Assembly: GCA_963627995.1 (NCBI GenBank)
Contig: CAVGCV010000002.1
Coordinates: 1 to 64,000 of the forward strand
Direction of reading: 5' to 3'
Source: UBA3839 sp963627995
GTDB taxonomy: Bacteria > Bacteroidota > Bacteroidia > Bacteroidales > Bacteroidaceae
Length of the DNA: 64,000 bases
Position 1 is the first letter of the stretch. Every line of letters begins with the position of its first letter. Of the stretch, positions 1-9,382 are shown in pieces. The notes under the pieces were generated by a model. That model was not told the origin of the DNA. It was given only the letters and a program-made list of their open reading frames with translations, and ran no database searches. The translations under genes were made by a program, and so were the position numbers.

Positions 1-56
1 ACTTGGAAAAATATTTCTAAGTACTTGAAAAAATATTTCCAAGTACTTGGAAATAT
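1..56. repeat. Palindrome array A1 (22-bp period), cut by window edge
   Basis: The 12-bp palindrome CCAAGTACTTGG lies at 39-50. A degenerate copy CTAAGTACTTGA lies at 17-28, and the right half (ACTTGG) of a third sits at 1-6, so the centres are exactly 22 bp apart. The spacers are A/T runs. The same three-unit design recurs at 10541 and 26353. GC-rich direct-repeat-like sequence follows to about 120, and nothing else is recognisable before the GH95 start at 204. Confidence 0.85.
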
Positions 57-203
57 CGCGGCAGCGCACACGCGCCAAACTTCCGGCGCACGCGCGCCGA
101 ACTCCCGGCGCGCCGCCGCGAGAAGAAGAACGCGGAGAGGCGAGAAGGAAGAACGCGGAGAGGCGGCGGAAACGCCGCCCGTCCATGAAAACCCTACCAA
201 ACC

Positions 204-2759
204 ATGACAAGACAGACGACACACAACCACCCGCACACAGGCGGGCCGCGGCGCGGCCGCCGCCGCGCGGGAAGCGGCACGCGGCTGCTGCGGCGCTGCG
301 CGCTGGCCGTGCTGGCCGCCGCCGCGCTCCACGCCGGGGCGCAGGAGCGGCGGCTGTGGTACGACCGCCCCGCCGCCCACTGGCTCGAGGCGCTGCCCAT
401 CGGCAACGGCCACATGGGGGCGATGGTGTACGGCGGCGCGCCGCACGAGGAGATACAGCTCAACGAGGAGACCTTCTGGAGCGGCGCGCCCTACGACAAC
501 GACAGCCGCGAGTCGCTCGCCCACCTCGGCGCGGTGCGCGAACTGATTTACAGCGGGCGCGAGCAGGAGGCGGAGCAGGCGGTGAACCGCCACTTCGTGA
601 AGGGGCCGCACGGAATGCGCTACCTCACGCTGGGCAGCCTGACGATGGACTTCGCCCACGGCGCGCCGGCGGAGGACTACCGCCGCGGGCTGGACCTCGA
701 GACGGCGCTGGCGGCCACGTCCTACCGCGCCGGCGGCACGGCCTACCGGCGCACGGCGTTCGCCTCGCTGGCCGACCGCGTGGTGGTGGTGCGCGTGGAG
801 GCCGGCAGGCGCGGCGCGCTGGCCTTCACGCTCGGCCACAAGTCGGAGCTTCCGGCCACGCGGCGCGCCGGCGCCGGCGGCGCGGAGCTGACCGCCAGGC
901 TGCGCGGCGTGGAGCAGGAGGGCGTGGAGGGGCGCGTGGAGGCCGAGGTGCGCGTGCGCGTGCTGACCGACGGGCGGACTTCGGCGCAGGGGGAGCGGCT
1001 GGGCGTCGAGGGGGCGACGTGGGCCACCGTCATCGTCGCCGCCAACACCAACTTCGTGAACTACCGCGACCTCGGCGGCGACCCCGCGCGGCGCAACGAC
1101 GCCGACATGGAGGCGGCCTGCCGGACTCCCTACAGGCAGCTGCTGAAGCGCCACACCGGCCGCTACCGCGAGCAGTACGGCCGCGTCGCCCTGCGGCTCG
1201 GCCCGGCGCGCGGGTCGGCCAACGCGCTGCTGCCCACCGACCGCCGCCTCGACGCGTTCGCGGGGAGCGACGACACGGACATGGCGGCGCTCATGTTCCA
1301 GTACGGGCGCTACCTGCTCATCTCGTCGTCGCAGCCGGGCGGGCAGCCCGCCAACCTGCAGGGCGTGTGGAACGACAAGACGAACGCGCCGTGGGACTCG
1401 AAATACACCATCAACATCAACACGGAGATGAACTACTGGCTGGCCGACGTGGGCAACCTCGGCGAGTGCGCCGAGCCGCTCTTCTCCATGCTGCGCGACA
1501 TGAGCGAGACCGGCGCGCGCACCGCCGCCACGATGTACGGCTGCGGCGGATGGGCGGCGCACCACAACACCGACCTCTGGCGGGCGACGGGCCCGGTGGA
1601 CGGCGCGTACTGGGGCATGTGGCCGCACGGCGGCGCATGGCTGGCCACGCACCTGTGGCAGCGCTACCTGTTCAGCGGCGACCTGGGCTTCCTGCGCCGC
1701 TGGTACGGCGTCATCAAAGGCACGGCGGACTTTTACCTCGACTACCTGCAGCCCCACCCGCAGCGCGGCTGGCTCGTGGCGGCGCCGTCGGTGTCGCCCG
1801 AGCACGCCCCGGCGGGACGGCGGTCGCCCCTCACGGCGGGCTGCACGATGGACAACCAGATTGTGTTCGACGCGCTGAGCAACACGCTGCGCGCGGCCGA
1901 GGCGCTGGGCGAGGACACCGCCTACGCGCAGCGCCTGCGCCGCGCCATCGCCCAGCTGCCGCCCATGCAGATAGGGCGGCACGGCCAGCTGCAGGAATGG
2001 CTGGACGACGCCGACGACCCGCGCAGCGACCACCGCCACATCTCGCACCTCTACGGGCTGTACCCGTCGAACCAGATCTCGCCCTACGCGCGCCCCGACC
2101 TCTTCGCCGCCGCCGCCGAGACGTTGCGCGAGCGCGGCGACATGGCCACGGGATGGAGCCTGGGCTGGAAGACGTGCTTCCACGCGCGGATGCTCGACGG
2201 CAACCACGCGCTGCGCATCCTCACCAACCTGCTCCGCCTGCTGCCCGACGACGGCCATACGGACACGCACCCGGACGGGCGGACGTACCCCAACCTGTTC
2301 GACGCGCACCCTCCGTTCCAGATTGACGGCAACTTCGGCTGCGCGGCCGGCGTGGCGGAGATGCTGGTGCAGAGCCACGACGGGGCGGTCCACCTGCTGC
2401 CCGCCCTGCCCGACGCGTGGGCCGAGGGCGAGGTGCGGGGGCTGCGCGCGCGCGGCGGCTTCACGGTGGACATGGCGTGGCGCGGCGGACGGCTGGAGCG
2501 CGCGACGGTGGCCTCGGCCGTCGGCGGCACGCTGCGGCTGCGCTCCTACGTGCCGCTGCGCGGACGCGGGCTCGCGCCCGCCCGCGGCGACTGCCCCAAC
2601 GCGCTGCTGCGCCCGGCGCAGGTGAAGGAGCCGCTGCGCTCGGCGGAGCTGCGCGGCTTCCGCCCGGCGCAGGCGCGGCGGGTGTACGAGTACGACGTCG
2701 CCACTGCGGCCGGGCGCTCGTACACGTTCAAGGCCGGCCCCGGCGCGGCGCGCGAATAG
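204..2759 (+). CDS. Glycoside hydrolase family 95 (alpha-L-fucosidase or alpha-L-galactosidase), secreted
   Basis: This is a GH95 enzyme that inverts terminal alpha-1,2-L-fucose (or alpha-L-galactose) linkages of host glycans or plant xyloglucan. An arginine-rich n-region, a hydrophobic stretch and an ALHAGAQ cleavage region (to about residue 46) indicate Sec export, probably to the periplasm or surface. The N-terminal domain opens with LWYDRPAAHWLEALPIGNGH. The (alpha/alpha)6 barrel carries TININTEMNYW (about residues 403-413), the family's substrate and water-positioning asparagines. SPEH near residue 533 probably holds the general acid. QIDGNFG near 707 holds the conserved Asp. The length of 851 aa is normal. 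ATG 204 is the only upstream Met in frame before the mature domain. A GH43 gene follows after 43 bp, so they are probably co-transcribed. No SusC/SusD pair is nearby. Whether the substrate is fucose or galactose cannot be decided here. Confidence 0.93.
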   Translation: MTRQTTHNHPHTGGPRRGRRRAGSGTRLLRRCALAVLAAAALHAGAQERRLWYDRPAAHWLEALPIGNGHMGAMVYGGAPHEEIQLNEETFWSGAPYDNDSRESLAHLGAVRELIYSGREQEAEQAVNRHFVKGPHGMRYLTLGSLTMDFAHGAPAEDYRRGLDLETALAATSYRAGGTAYRRTAFASLADRVVVVRVEAGRRGALAFTLGHKSELPATRRAGAGGAELTARLRGVEQEGVEGRVEAEVRVRVLTDGRTSAQGERLGVEGATWATVIVAANTNFVNYRDLGGDPARRNDADMEAACRTPYRQLLKRHTGRYREQYGRVALRLGPARGSANALLPTDRRLDAFAGSDDTDMAALMFQYGRYLLISSSQPGGQPANLQGVWNDKTNAPWDSKYTININTEMNYWLADVGNLGECAEPLFSMLRDMSETGARTAATMYGCGGWAAHHNTDLWRATGPVDGAYWGMWPHGGAWLATHLWQRYLFSGDLGFLRRWYGVIKGTADFYLDYLQPHPQRGWLVAAPSVSPEHAPAGRRSPLTAGCTMDNQIVFDALSNTLRAAEALGEDTAYAQRLRRAIAQLPPMQIGRHGQLQEWLDDADDPRSDHRHISHLYGLYPSNQISPYARPDLFAAAAETLRERGDMATGWSLGWKTCFHARMLDGNHALRILTNLLRLLPDDGHTDTHPDGRTYPNLFDAHPPFQIDGNFGCAAGVAEMLVQSHDGAVHLLPALPDAWAEGEVRGLRARGGFTVDMAWRGGRLERATVASAVGGTLRLRSYVPLRGRGLAPARGDCPNALLRPAQVKEPLRSAELRGFRPAQARRVYEYDVATAAGRSYTFKAGPGAARE

Positions 2760-2802
2760 CCGGACTCACACGCAACCAACCCTTTTTATCCATACACGAA
2801 CC

Positions 2803-4389
2803 ATGAACATGAAACAGACACTGGCGGCCGCGCTGCTGCTGGCCGCCACGGCGTCCGCCACGGCGCAGGACACCTTCAGGAACCCCATGATGTGGGCCGA
2901 CGTGCCCGACCCCGACGTAATCCGCGTGGGCGACGACTTCTACCTTGTCAGCACGACGATGCACCTGATGCCGGGCGGGCCCGTCATGAAGTCGAAAGAC
3001 CTGGTGAACTGGCGCACCGTGAGCTACCTGTTCGACCGCCTGGCCGACTCGCCGCGCTACGACCTCGTGGGCGGCACGGTGTACGGGCGCGGGCAGTGGG
3101 CCACGTCGCTCCGCTACGACAAGGGCACGTTCTGGGCGCTCTTCTCGCCCAACGACGAGCCCTACCGCTCGTACCTGTACAGGACGGACAGCCCCGAGTG
3201 CGGCTGGACGCTGCACGCGCGGCTTCCGCACTACCACGACGCGTCGCTCTTCTTCGACGACGACGGGCGCGCCTATGTGTTCAGCGGCAGCGGCGGCGTG
3301 CGCCTGCGCGAGCTCAACGCCGACCTCACCGGGCCGAAGGAGGGCGGCACGGACGTGCAGCTGAACGTGCGCGACGAGGAAGAGGACGGGCTCCTGGAGG
3401 GCAGCCGCGTGCTGAAGCACGAGGGGAAGTACTACCTGATGATGATTTCGTGGCCGAAGGGCAAGCCCCGCCGCCAGCTCTGCTACCGCGCCGACCGCAT
3501 CGAGGGCCCCTACGAGAAGCGCGTGGTGCTGTGCGACAAGTTCGCCGGATTCCCCTACGTGGGGCAGGGCACGATTGTGGACGCGCCCGACGGGAAGTGG
3601 TACGGCGTGATATTCCAGGACCGCGACGCCGTGGGGCGCGTGCTGACGGTGGAGCCCTGCCGCTGGACTGACGGATGGCCGGTGCTGGGCGACAGCGACG
3701 GCCGCATCCCGGCGGTGATGGCGCGGCCGGTGGGGGGGTGCGCGGACATCCCGCTGGTGGTGGGCGACGAGTTCGGCGGCAGCACGCTGCGCATGGAGTG
3801 GCAGTGGAACCACAACCCCGTGAACGACGCGTGGTCGCTGACGGAGCGGGAGGGATGGCTCCGGCTGAAGGCGTGCCGCGTGGTGGACAACGTCTTCGCC
3901 GCGCCCAACACGCTGTCGCAACGCATGGAGGGGCCGGCGTGCACGGGGGAGGTCTGCATCGACTTCTCGGGGATGCGCGACGGCGACCGCGCTGGCTTCG
4001 CGGCGTTCAACGGCCACTCGGGGCTGCTCACCGTGGCGCGCGACGGGCGGCGGACGGAGCTGCGGATGAGCACGGCGGTGGTGAACTTCGACGGCAGGGA
4101 GAAGCGCATCGCCGGCGTGGACGAGGAGGTGCAGGAGCGGGTGCGCCTGCGGGGCGGGCGCGTGTGGCTGCGCATCGACGCGGACTTCCGCCTCGGGCGC
4201 GACGTGGCGGCGTTCTACTACTCCGCCGACGGGCGCGACTGGCGGCGCATCGGCGCGGACTTCAAGATGCGCTACGACTACACGCGGATGTTCATGGGCA
4301 CGCGCTACGCCGTGTTCAACTATGCGACGCGGCAGGCGGGCGGCCACGTGGACGTGGACTTCTTCCGCTACGAGCGCAAGGCGGAGTGA
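2803..4389 (+). CDS. Glycoside hydrolase family 43 (beta-xylosidase/alpha-L-arabinofuranosidase type), secreted
   Basis: This is a five-bladed beta-propeller glycosidase of GH43, acting on xylan or arabinan side chains. The signal peptide spans residues 1-22 (cleavage near ATAQ). The catalytic set is visible: an Asp in DVPDPDVIRVGD (residues 33-44), the pKa-modulating Asp146 in HDASLFFDDDG, and the acid Glu199 in LEGSR. A C-terminal beta-sandwich (about 330-528, DUF1349-like, with the motif FYYSADGRDW) follows the propeller, as in GH43 subfamily 12-like enzymes. The gene sits 43 bp downstream of the GH95 gene, suggesting joint degradation of a mixed fucosylated/xylose-containing glycan. Exact specificity is inferred only. 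Confidence 0.92.
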   Translation: MNMKQTLAAALLLAATASATAQDTFRNPMMWADVPDPDVIRVGDDFYLVSTTMHLMPGGPVMKSKDLVNWRTVSYLFDRLADSPRYDLVGGTVYGRGQWATSLRYDKGTFWALFSPNDEPYRSYLYRTDSPECGWTLHARLPHYHDASLFFDDDGRAYVFSGSGGVRLRELNADLTGPKEGGTDVQLNVRDEEEDGLLEGSRVLKHEGKYYLMMISWPKGKPRRQLCYRADRIEGPYEKRVVLCDKFAGFPYVGQGTIVDAPDGKWYGVIFQDRDAVGRVLTVEPCRWTDGWPVLGDSDGRIPAVMARPVGGCADIPLVVGDEFGGSTLRMEWQWNHNPVNDAWSLTEREGWLRLKACRVVDNVFAAPNTLSQRMEGPACTGEVCIDFSGMRDGDRAGFAAFNGHSGLLTVARDGRRTELRMSTAVVNFDGREKRIAGVDEEVQERVRLRGGRVWLRIDADFRLGRDVAAFYYSADGRDWRRIGADFKMRYDYTRMFMGTRYAVFNYATRQAGGHVDVDFFRYERKAE

Positions 4390-4418
4390 CCCCTGCGGCG
4401 AACCCGGGCAACGGCGGC

Positions 4419-4453
4419 GGCGCGGCGTGCAGACAGGCTTTGCACGCCGCGCC
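4419..4453 (+). terminator. GC-rich hairpin after the GH95-GH43 pair
   Basis: Perfect 13-bp arms GGCGCGGCGTGCA (4419-4431) and its complement (4441-4453) enclose a 9-nt loop 29 bp past the GH43 stop. There is no strong T-run, so this may be a 3'-end stabiliser rather than a classical terminator. Confidence 0.6.
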
Positions 4454-4588
4454 ATGTGTTCTACAACATAAATGGCGGGGGCGCGAAGTCGCGGATTTTG
4501 CGTAATTTGCGCCCGTTTTGAATCCGGGCGGAGGCCCCGGCGGCAGAGCGACGCACACGGTTAACCTTAAAACCCTAAATACCAAGTT

Positions 4589-6748
4589 ATGAAAGCATAC
4601 CAGACACACGAGATCAAGAACATCGCGCTGCTCGGCAACGACGGCGCGGGCAAGACCACGCTGACGGAGGCCTTGCTCTACGAGGCGGGCATCATCGGCC
4701 GCCGGGGACGCATCACGCAGAAGAACACCGTCAGCGACTACTTCCCGGTGGAGCAGGAATACGGCTACTCGGTGTTCTCGACGGTGTACCACGTCGAATG
4801 GAACAACAAGAAGCTGAACATCATCGACTGTCCGGGCGCGGACGACTTCGTGGGCGCCGCCATCACGGCGCTGAACGTGACGGACACGGCCGTCCTGCTG
4901 CTGAACGGGCAGTACGGTCCCGAGGTGGGCACGCAGAACCACTTCCGCTACACGGAGAAGCTCCGCAAGCCCGTCATCTTCCTCGTCAACCAGCTCGACT
5001 CGGACAAGTGCGACTACCACATGGTGCTCGACCGCCTTCGCGACATCTACGGCCCGAAAGTCGTGCCCATCCAGTACCCGCTGAACGAGGGGCCGGACTT
5101 CAACGCCCTGATCGACGTGCTGCTGATGAAGAAATACTCGTGGAAGCCCGAAGGCGGCGCGCCCACCGTCGAGGAAATCCCCGCTGAGGAGATGGAGCGC
5201 GCCATGGAGATGCACAAGGCGCTCGTGGAGGCTGCCGCCGAGAACGACGAGACGCTGATGGAGAAGTTCTTCGAGGAGGAGTCGCTGACGGAGGACGAGA
5301 TGCGCGAGGGAATCCGCAAGGGGCTGGCCGCCCGGTCGATGTACCCGGTGTTCTGCGTGTGCGCGTCGAAAGACATGGGCGTGCGCCGTCTGATGGAGTT
5401 CCTGGGGAACGTGGTGCCCTTTGTCGACGAGATGCCGAAGGTGCACAACACGCGCGGCGAGGAGATAACGCCCGACCCCAGCGGGCCGACGGCGCTCTAC
5501 TTCTTCAAGACGGCCAACGAGCCGCACATCGGCGGCGTGCAGTACTTCAAGGTGATGAGCGGCAGGGTGCATGAGGGCGACGACCTCACGAATGCCGACC
5601 GCGGGTCGAAAGAGCGCATGGCGCAGCTATACGTGTGCGCGGGCTCAAACCGCATGAAGGTGGACGAGCTGGTGGCCGGCGACATCGGCTGCACGGTGAA
5701 GCTGAAAGACGTGCGCACCGGCAACACCCTCGTCGGCAAGGACTGCGACTGGCGGTTCAACTTCGTGAAATATCCGAACCCGAAGTACATCCGCAGCATC
5801 AAGGCGGAGAACGAGGCGGACTCCGAGAAGATGATGGCGGCCATACAGAAGATGAGCCAGGAAGACCCCACGTGGATACTGGAACAGAGCAAGGAGCTGA
5901 GGCAGACGCTGGTCAAGGGGCAGGGCGAGTTCCACCTGCGGACGCTGAAATGGCGCTTGGAGAACAACGAGAAGATAAAGGTCAAGTTCGACGAGCAGAA
6001 GATACCCTACCGCGAGACCATCACCAAGTCGGCGCGCGCCGACTACCGCCACAAGAAGCAGTCGGGCGGCGCGGGCCAGTTTGGCGAGGTGCACCTCGTC
6101 GTGGAGCCCTACTACGACGGCATGCCCGACCCAACGTCGTACAAGTTCAACGGACAGGAATACAAGGTGAACGCGAAGAGCAAGGAGGAAATCGACTTGG
6201 AATGGGGCGGCAAGCTCGTGTTCATCAACTCCGTGGTGGGCGGCGCCATCGACGCGCGCTTCATGCCCGCCATCCTCAAGGGCGTGATGAGCCGCATGGA
6301 GCAGGGCCCGCTGACGGGCAGCTATGCACGCGACGTGCGCGTGGTCGTTTATGACGGGAAGATGCACCCCGTCGACTCCAACGAGCTTTCGTTCATGCTG
6401 GCGGGCCGCCACGCATTCAGCGACGCGTTCAAGAACGCAGGCCCGAAGCTGCTGGAGCCCATCTACGACGTGGAGGTATTTGTCCCGGGCGACAGGATGG
6501 GCGACGTGATGAGCGACCTGCAGGGCCGCCGCGGCATGATTGTCGGCTCGGAGAGCGAAAGCGGCTACGAGAAGCTGAGTGCCAAAGTGCCGCTCAAAGG
6601 ACTGGCCAACTACTCCACGGCGCTCTCGTCCATCACGGGCGGCCGCGCGTCGTTCATCATGAAGTTTGCCAGCTACGAACTTGTGCCGACGGACATCCAG
6701 CAGAAGCTGATGCAAGAGTTCGAGGAGCAGAGCAAGGACGAGGACTGA
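4589..6748 (+). CDS. EF-G2-type elongation factor G paralogue lacking the catalytic His
   Basis: This is an EF-G family protein with five domains in 719 aa. The P-loop GNDGAGKTT (16-24) is intact, but the G3 motif reads DCPGADDF (80-87) where canonical EF-G has DTPGHVDF, so the GTPase-activating His is Ala84. G4 is NQLD (134-137) instead of NKxD. Domain IV carries KQSGGAGQFGEVHL, and domain V is complete. From memory it closely resembles the Bacteroides EF-G2 (BT2167 type), reported to support translocation without GTP hydrolysis and to matter for gut colonisation under carbon limitation. The gene stands alone between a hairpin and a terminator. No canonical fusA lies in the window; that gene normally sits in the str/S10 cluster. 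TetM/TetQ-like ribosomal protection is less likely because the identity pattern follows EF-G2. Confidence 0.9.
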   Translation: MKAYQTHEIKNIALLGNDGAGKTTLTEALLYEAGIIGRRGRITQKNTVSDYFPVEQEYGYSVFSTVYHVEWNNKKLNIIDCPGADDFVGAAITALNVTDTAVLLLNGQYGPEVGTQNHFRYTEKLRKPVIFLVNQLDSDKCDYHMVLDRLRDIYGPKVVPIQYPLNEGPDFNALIDVLLMKKYSWKPEGGAPTVEEIPAEEMERAMEMHKALVEAAAENDETLMEKFFEEESLTEDEMREGIRKGLAARSMYPVFCVCASKDMGVRRLMEFLGNVVPFVDEMPKVHNTRGEEITPDPSGPTALYFFKTANEPHIGGVQYFKVMSGRVHEGDDLTNADRGSKERMAQLYVCAGSNRMKVDELVAGDIGCTVKLKDVRTGNTLVGKDCDWRFNFVKYPNPKYIRSIKAENEADSEKMMAAIQKMSQEDPTWILEQSKELRQTLVKGQGEFHLRTLKWRLENNEKIKVKFDEQKIPYRETITKSARADYRHKKQSGGAGQFGEVHLVVEPYYDGMPDPTSYKFNGQEYKVNAKSKEEIDLEWGGKLVFINSVVGGAIDARFMPAILKGVMSRMEQGPLTGSYARDVRVVVYDGKMHPVDSNELSFMLAGRHAFSDAFKNAGPKLLEPIYDVEVFVPGDRMGDVMSDLQGRRGMIVGSESESGYEKLSAKVPLKGLANYSTALSSITGGRASFIMKFASYELVPTDIQQKLMQEFEEQSKDED

Positions 6749-6794
6749 TTACAAAGGCTGCGCCAGCCGCGCTTTAATTATCAAAACGAATGTC

Positions 6795-6840
6795 AAGAAG
6801 TTGGGGAACGTTAAAATCCCCAACTTCTTTTCTGTTTTTT
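6795..6840 (+). terminator. Rho-independent terminator after EF-G2
   Basis: A perfect 13-bp stem AAGAAGTTGGGGA (6795-6807) and complement (6817-6829) is followed by TTTCTGTTTTTT. Confidence 0.92.
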
Positions 6841-6860
6841 AGCAAAAGTTTGGTTTCTTT

Positions 6861-6892
6861 TTTGACATTTCAAAGCCTTTTCGGTTACTTTG
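6861..6892 (+). promoter_or_regulatory. Promoter of rprXY
   Basis: TTTG (6861-6864), 20 bp, then TTACTTTG (6885-6892) matches the Bacteroidetes -33/-7 pattern with one mismatch. It lies 19 bp upstream of the rprX start. Confidence 0.65.
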
Positions 6893-6911
6893 TAGCAAAG
6901 ATGCGTGACGA

Positions 6912-8447
6912 ATGAAGAAAAGGACCATCGTTACATTGACCGCCATCATGGGCATTTCGTTCATCAGCCTGCTGTTGATGCAGATGAAATACGTGGACGA
7001 AATCCTGAACATGCGCCGCCAGCACTTCGAGGAGTCGGTGCAGCGCGCCCTGAGCAGCGTGTCGCACGAGCTGGAAGTGGAGGAGACGGCCCGCTACCTC
7101 GTGCAGGGTCCCAAGGCGATGGAGGGCATCGCGACGACCGTCGACTCCATCATCGCCAACACCGACAGTACGGTCATCCAGCGCACGCGGCAGGTCACGG
7201 CCAAGGACGGAAGCACCTTCCAGCTGCTGGAGACAACGGCCAGCACCATGCTGAACGACGAATACTTCACCAAGCGCCCGGGCGGCCTCATCCCCAGCAA
7301 CACGCGCTCGCTGAAGGAAATCATGCGCGCACGCTACGTTTACGAGAAAGAGCTTGTGGACGAAGTCATCTTCTCCATCCTCTACACCGCCAGCGACCGC
7401 CCGCTCCAGGACCGCATCGACTTCAAGGAACTCGACCAGTCGCTGAAGTCGAACCTCGCCAGCAACGGAATCAACCTCGTCTACCACTTCTCCGTCTACA
7501 CGAACAACGGGCAGTGCGTCTATCAATGCCCCGACTACGAGAGCGACGGCGAAGAATGGACGTTCACGCAGACGCTATTCAAGAACGACCCCGTACAGAA
7601 AGTCGGGCAGCTCCGCGTCCACTTCCCCGCGTTCGGCGACTATGTGTACAAGTCACTCGCGTTCATCCTCCCGTCCATTGGGTTCACGATGGTCCTCCTC
7701 GTCACGTTCATCGTCACCATGATACTGGTGTTCCGGCAGAAAAAACTGTCGGAGGTGAAGAACGACTTCATCAACAACATGACGCACGAGTTCAAGACCC
7801 CCATCTCCACGATTTCCTTGGCGTCCCAGATGCTCAACGACGAGGCCGTGCCCAAATCGCCAAAGACGCTCAGCCGCCTCGCCACGACCATCAGCGACGA
7901 GACGAAGCGGCTGCGTTTCCAAGTGGAGAAGGTGCTGCAGCTCTCCATGTACGAGAACCAGAAGTCGAACCTCAACATGGTGCGGCTGAACGTCAATGAG
8001 CTGATTGCCGGTGTCATCCACACGTTCACGCTGAAGGTCGAGAAGAATGGCGGGAAAATCATCTCGTGCCTCCACGCAGACCGCCCGTTCGTGATGGTGG
8101 ACGAAATGCATTTCACCAACGTTGTGTTCAACCTCATGGACAACGCCGTGAAATACAAGAGGAAAGACGCGCAGCTGGAACTGACCGTCTCGACATGGAA
8201 CGAGTCGAAGCACCTTTACATCTCAATCCAAGACAACGGCATCGGCATCAAGAAAGACGACCTGAAGCGCATCTTCGAGAAATTCTACCGAGTACACACA
8301 GGAAACGTCCACGACGTGAAGGGATTTGGGCTGGGACTGGCCTACGTAAAGAAAATCATCAACGACCACAAGGGCACGGTGTCCGCAGAGAGCGAACTCG
8401 GAATCGGCACGAAATTCATCATTAAGCTGCCCGCCCCCAGCGAATGA
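6912..8447 (+). CDS. rprX: Two-component sensor histidine kinase RprX
   Basis: This is a membrane-bound sensor kinase that would autophosphorylate on His292 (NNMTHEFKTP) and pass phosphate to RprY. The N-terminal transmembrane helix (about residues 5-24) and a second one at about 250-275 frame a periplasmic sensor domain. HisKA is followed by an HATPase_c domain with the N box (FNLMDNAVKY), G1 (DNGIGI) and G2 (GFGLGLAYVK). The length (511 aa) and the partner gene match Bacteroides RprX, a pair known to influence tetracycline-related and stress gene expression. The signal sensed is unknown. It is transcribed with rprY (87-bp gap). Confidence 0.92.
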   Translation: MKKRTIVTLTAIMGISFISLLLMQMKYVDEILNMRRQHFEESVQRALSSVSHELEVEETARYLVQGPKAMEGIATTVDSIIANTDSTVIQRTRQVTAKDGSTFQLLETTASTMLNDEYFTKRPGGLIPSNTRSLKEIMRARYVYEKELVDEVIFSILYTASDRPLQDRIDFKELDQSLKSNLASNGINLVYHFSVYTNNGQCVYQCPDYESDGEEWTFTQTLFKNDPVQKVGQLRVHFPAFGDYVYKSLAFILPSIGFTMVLLVTFIVTMILVFRQKKLSEVKNDFINNMTHEFKTPISTISLASQMLNDEAVPKSPKTLSRLATTISDETKRLRFQVEKVLQLSMYENQKSNLNMVRLNVNELIAGVIHTFTLKVEKNGGKIISCLHADRPFVMVDEMHFTNVVFNLMDNAVKYKRKDAQLELTVSTWNESKHLYISIQDNGIGIKKDDLKRIFEKFYRVHTGNVHDVKGFGLGLAYVKKIINDHKGTVSAESELGIGTKFIIKLPAPSE

Positions 8448-8534
8448 GGCGGCGCGGCCACCACGACACCCCGCGGAAAGGAGCGGACACACTCCGACAG
8501 CATGAACCATTAACGAACTTAAAAACATACAGCT

Positions 8535-9251
<717 letters not shown>

Positions 9252-9276
9252 CCCGCCCCCCCGAAGGGCGCAAGCC

Positions 9277-9313
9277 AAAAGGGAACAGACACAGCCGTCC
9301 GTTCCCTTTTTTT
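9277..9313 (+). terminator. Rho-independent terminator of rprXY
   Basis: A perfect 10-bp stem AAAAGGGAAC (9277-9286) / GTTCCCTTTT (9301-9310) with a 14-nt loop continues into more T. Confidence 0.92.
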
Positions 9314-9350
9314 GTGCGCAGCCGCCAACGCCTCCGTACAGAAAAAACGC

Positions 9351-9360
9351 TAACTTTGCA
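9351..9360 (+). promoter_or_regulatory. -7 box TAACTTTGCA for the GT2 gene
   Basis: A consensus TAnnTTTGCA box lies 22 bp before the ATG at 9383. No TTTG is seen at the proper -33 distance. Confidence 0.6.
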
Positions 9361-9382
9361 GCCGTTACAACAAAAAAGCACG

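Noticed and set aside
2728..4455. Minus-strand 575-codon frame opposite GH43
   Set aside because: Antisense shadow; the plus-strand GH43 has catalytic residues and a signal peptide.
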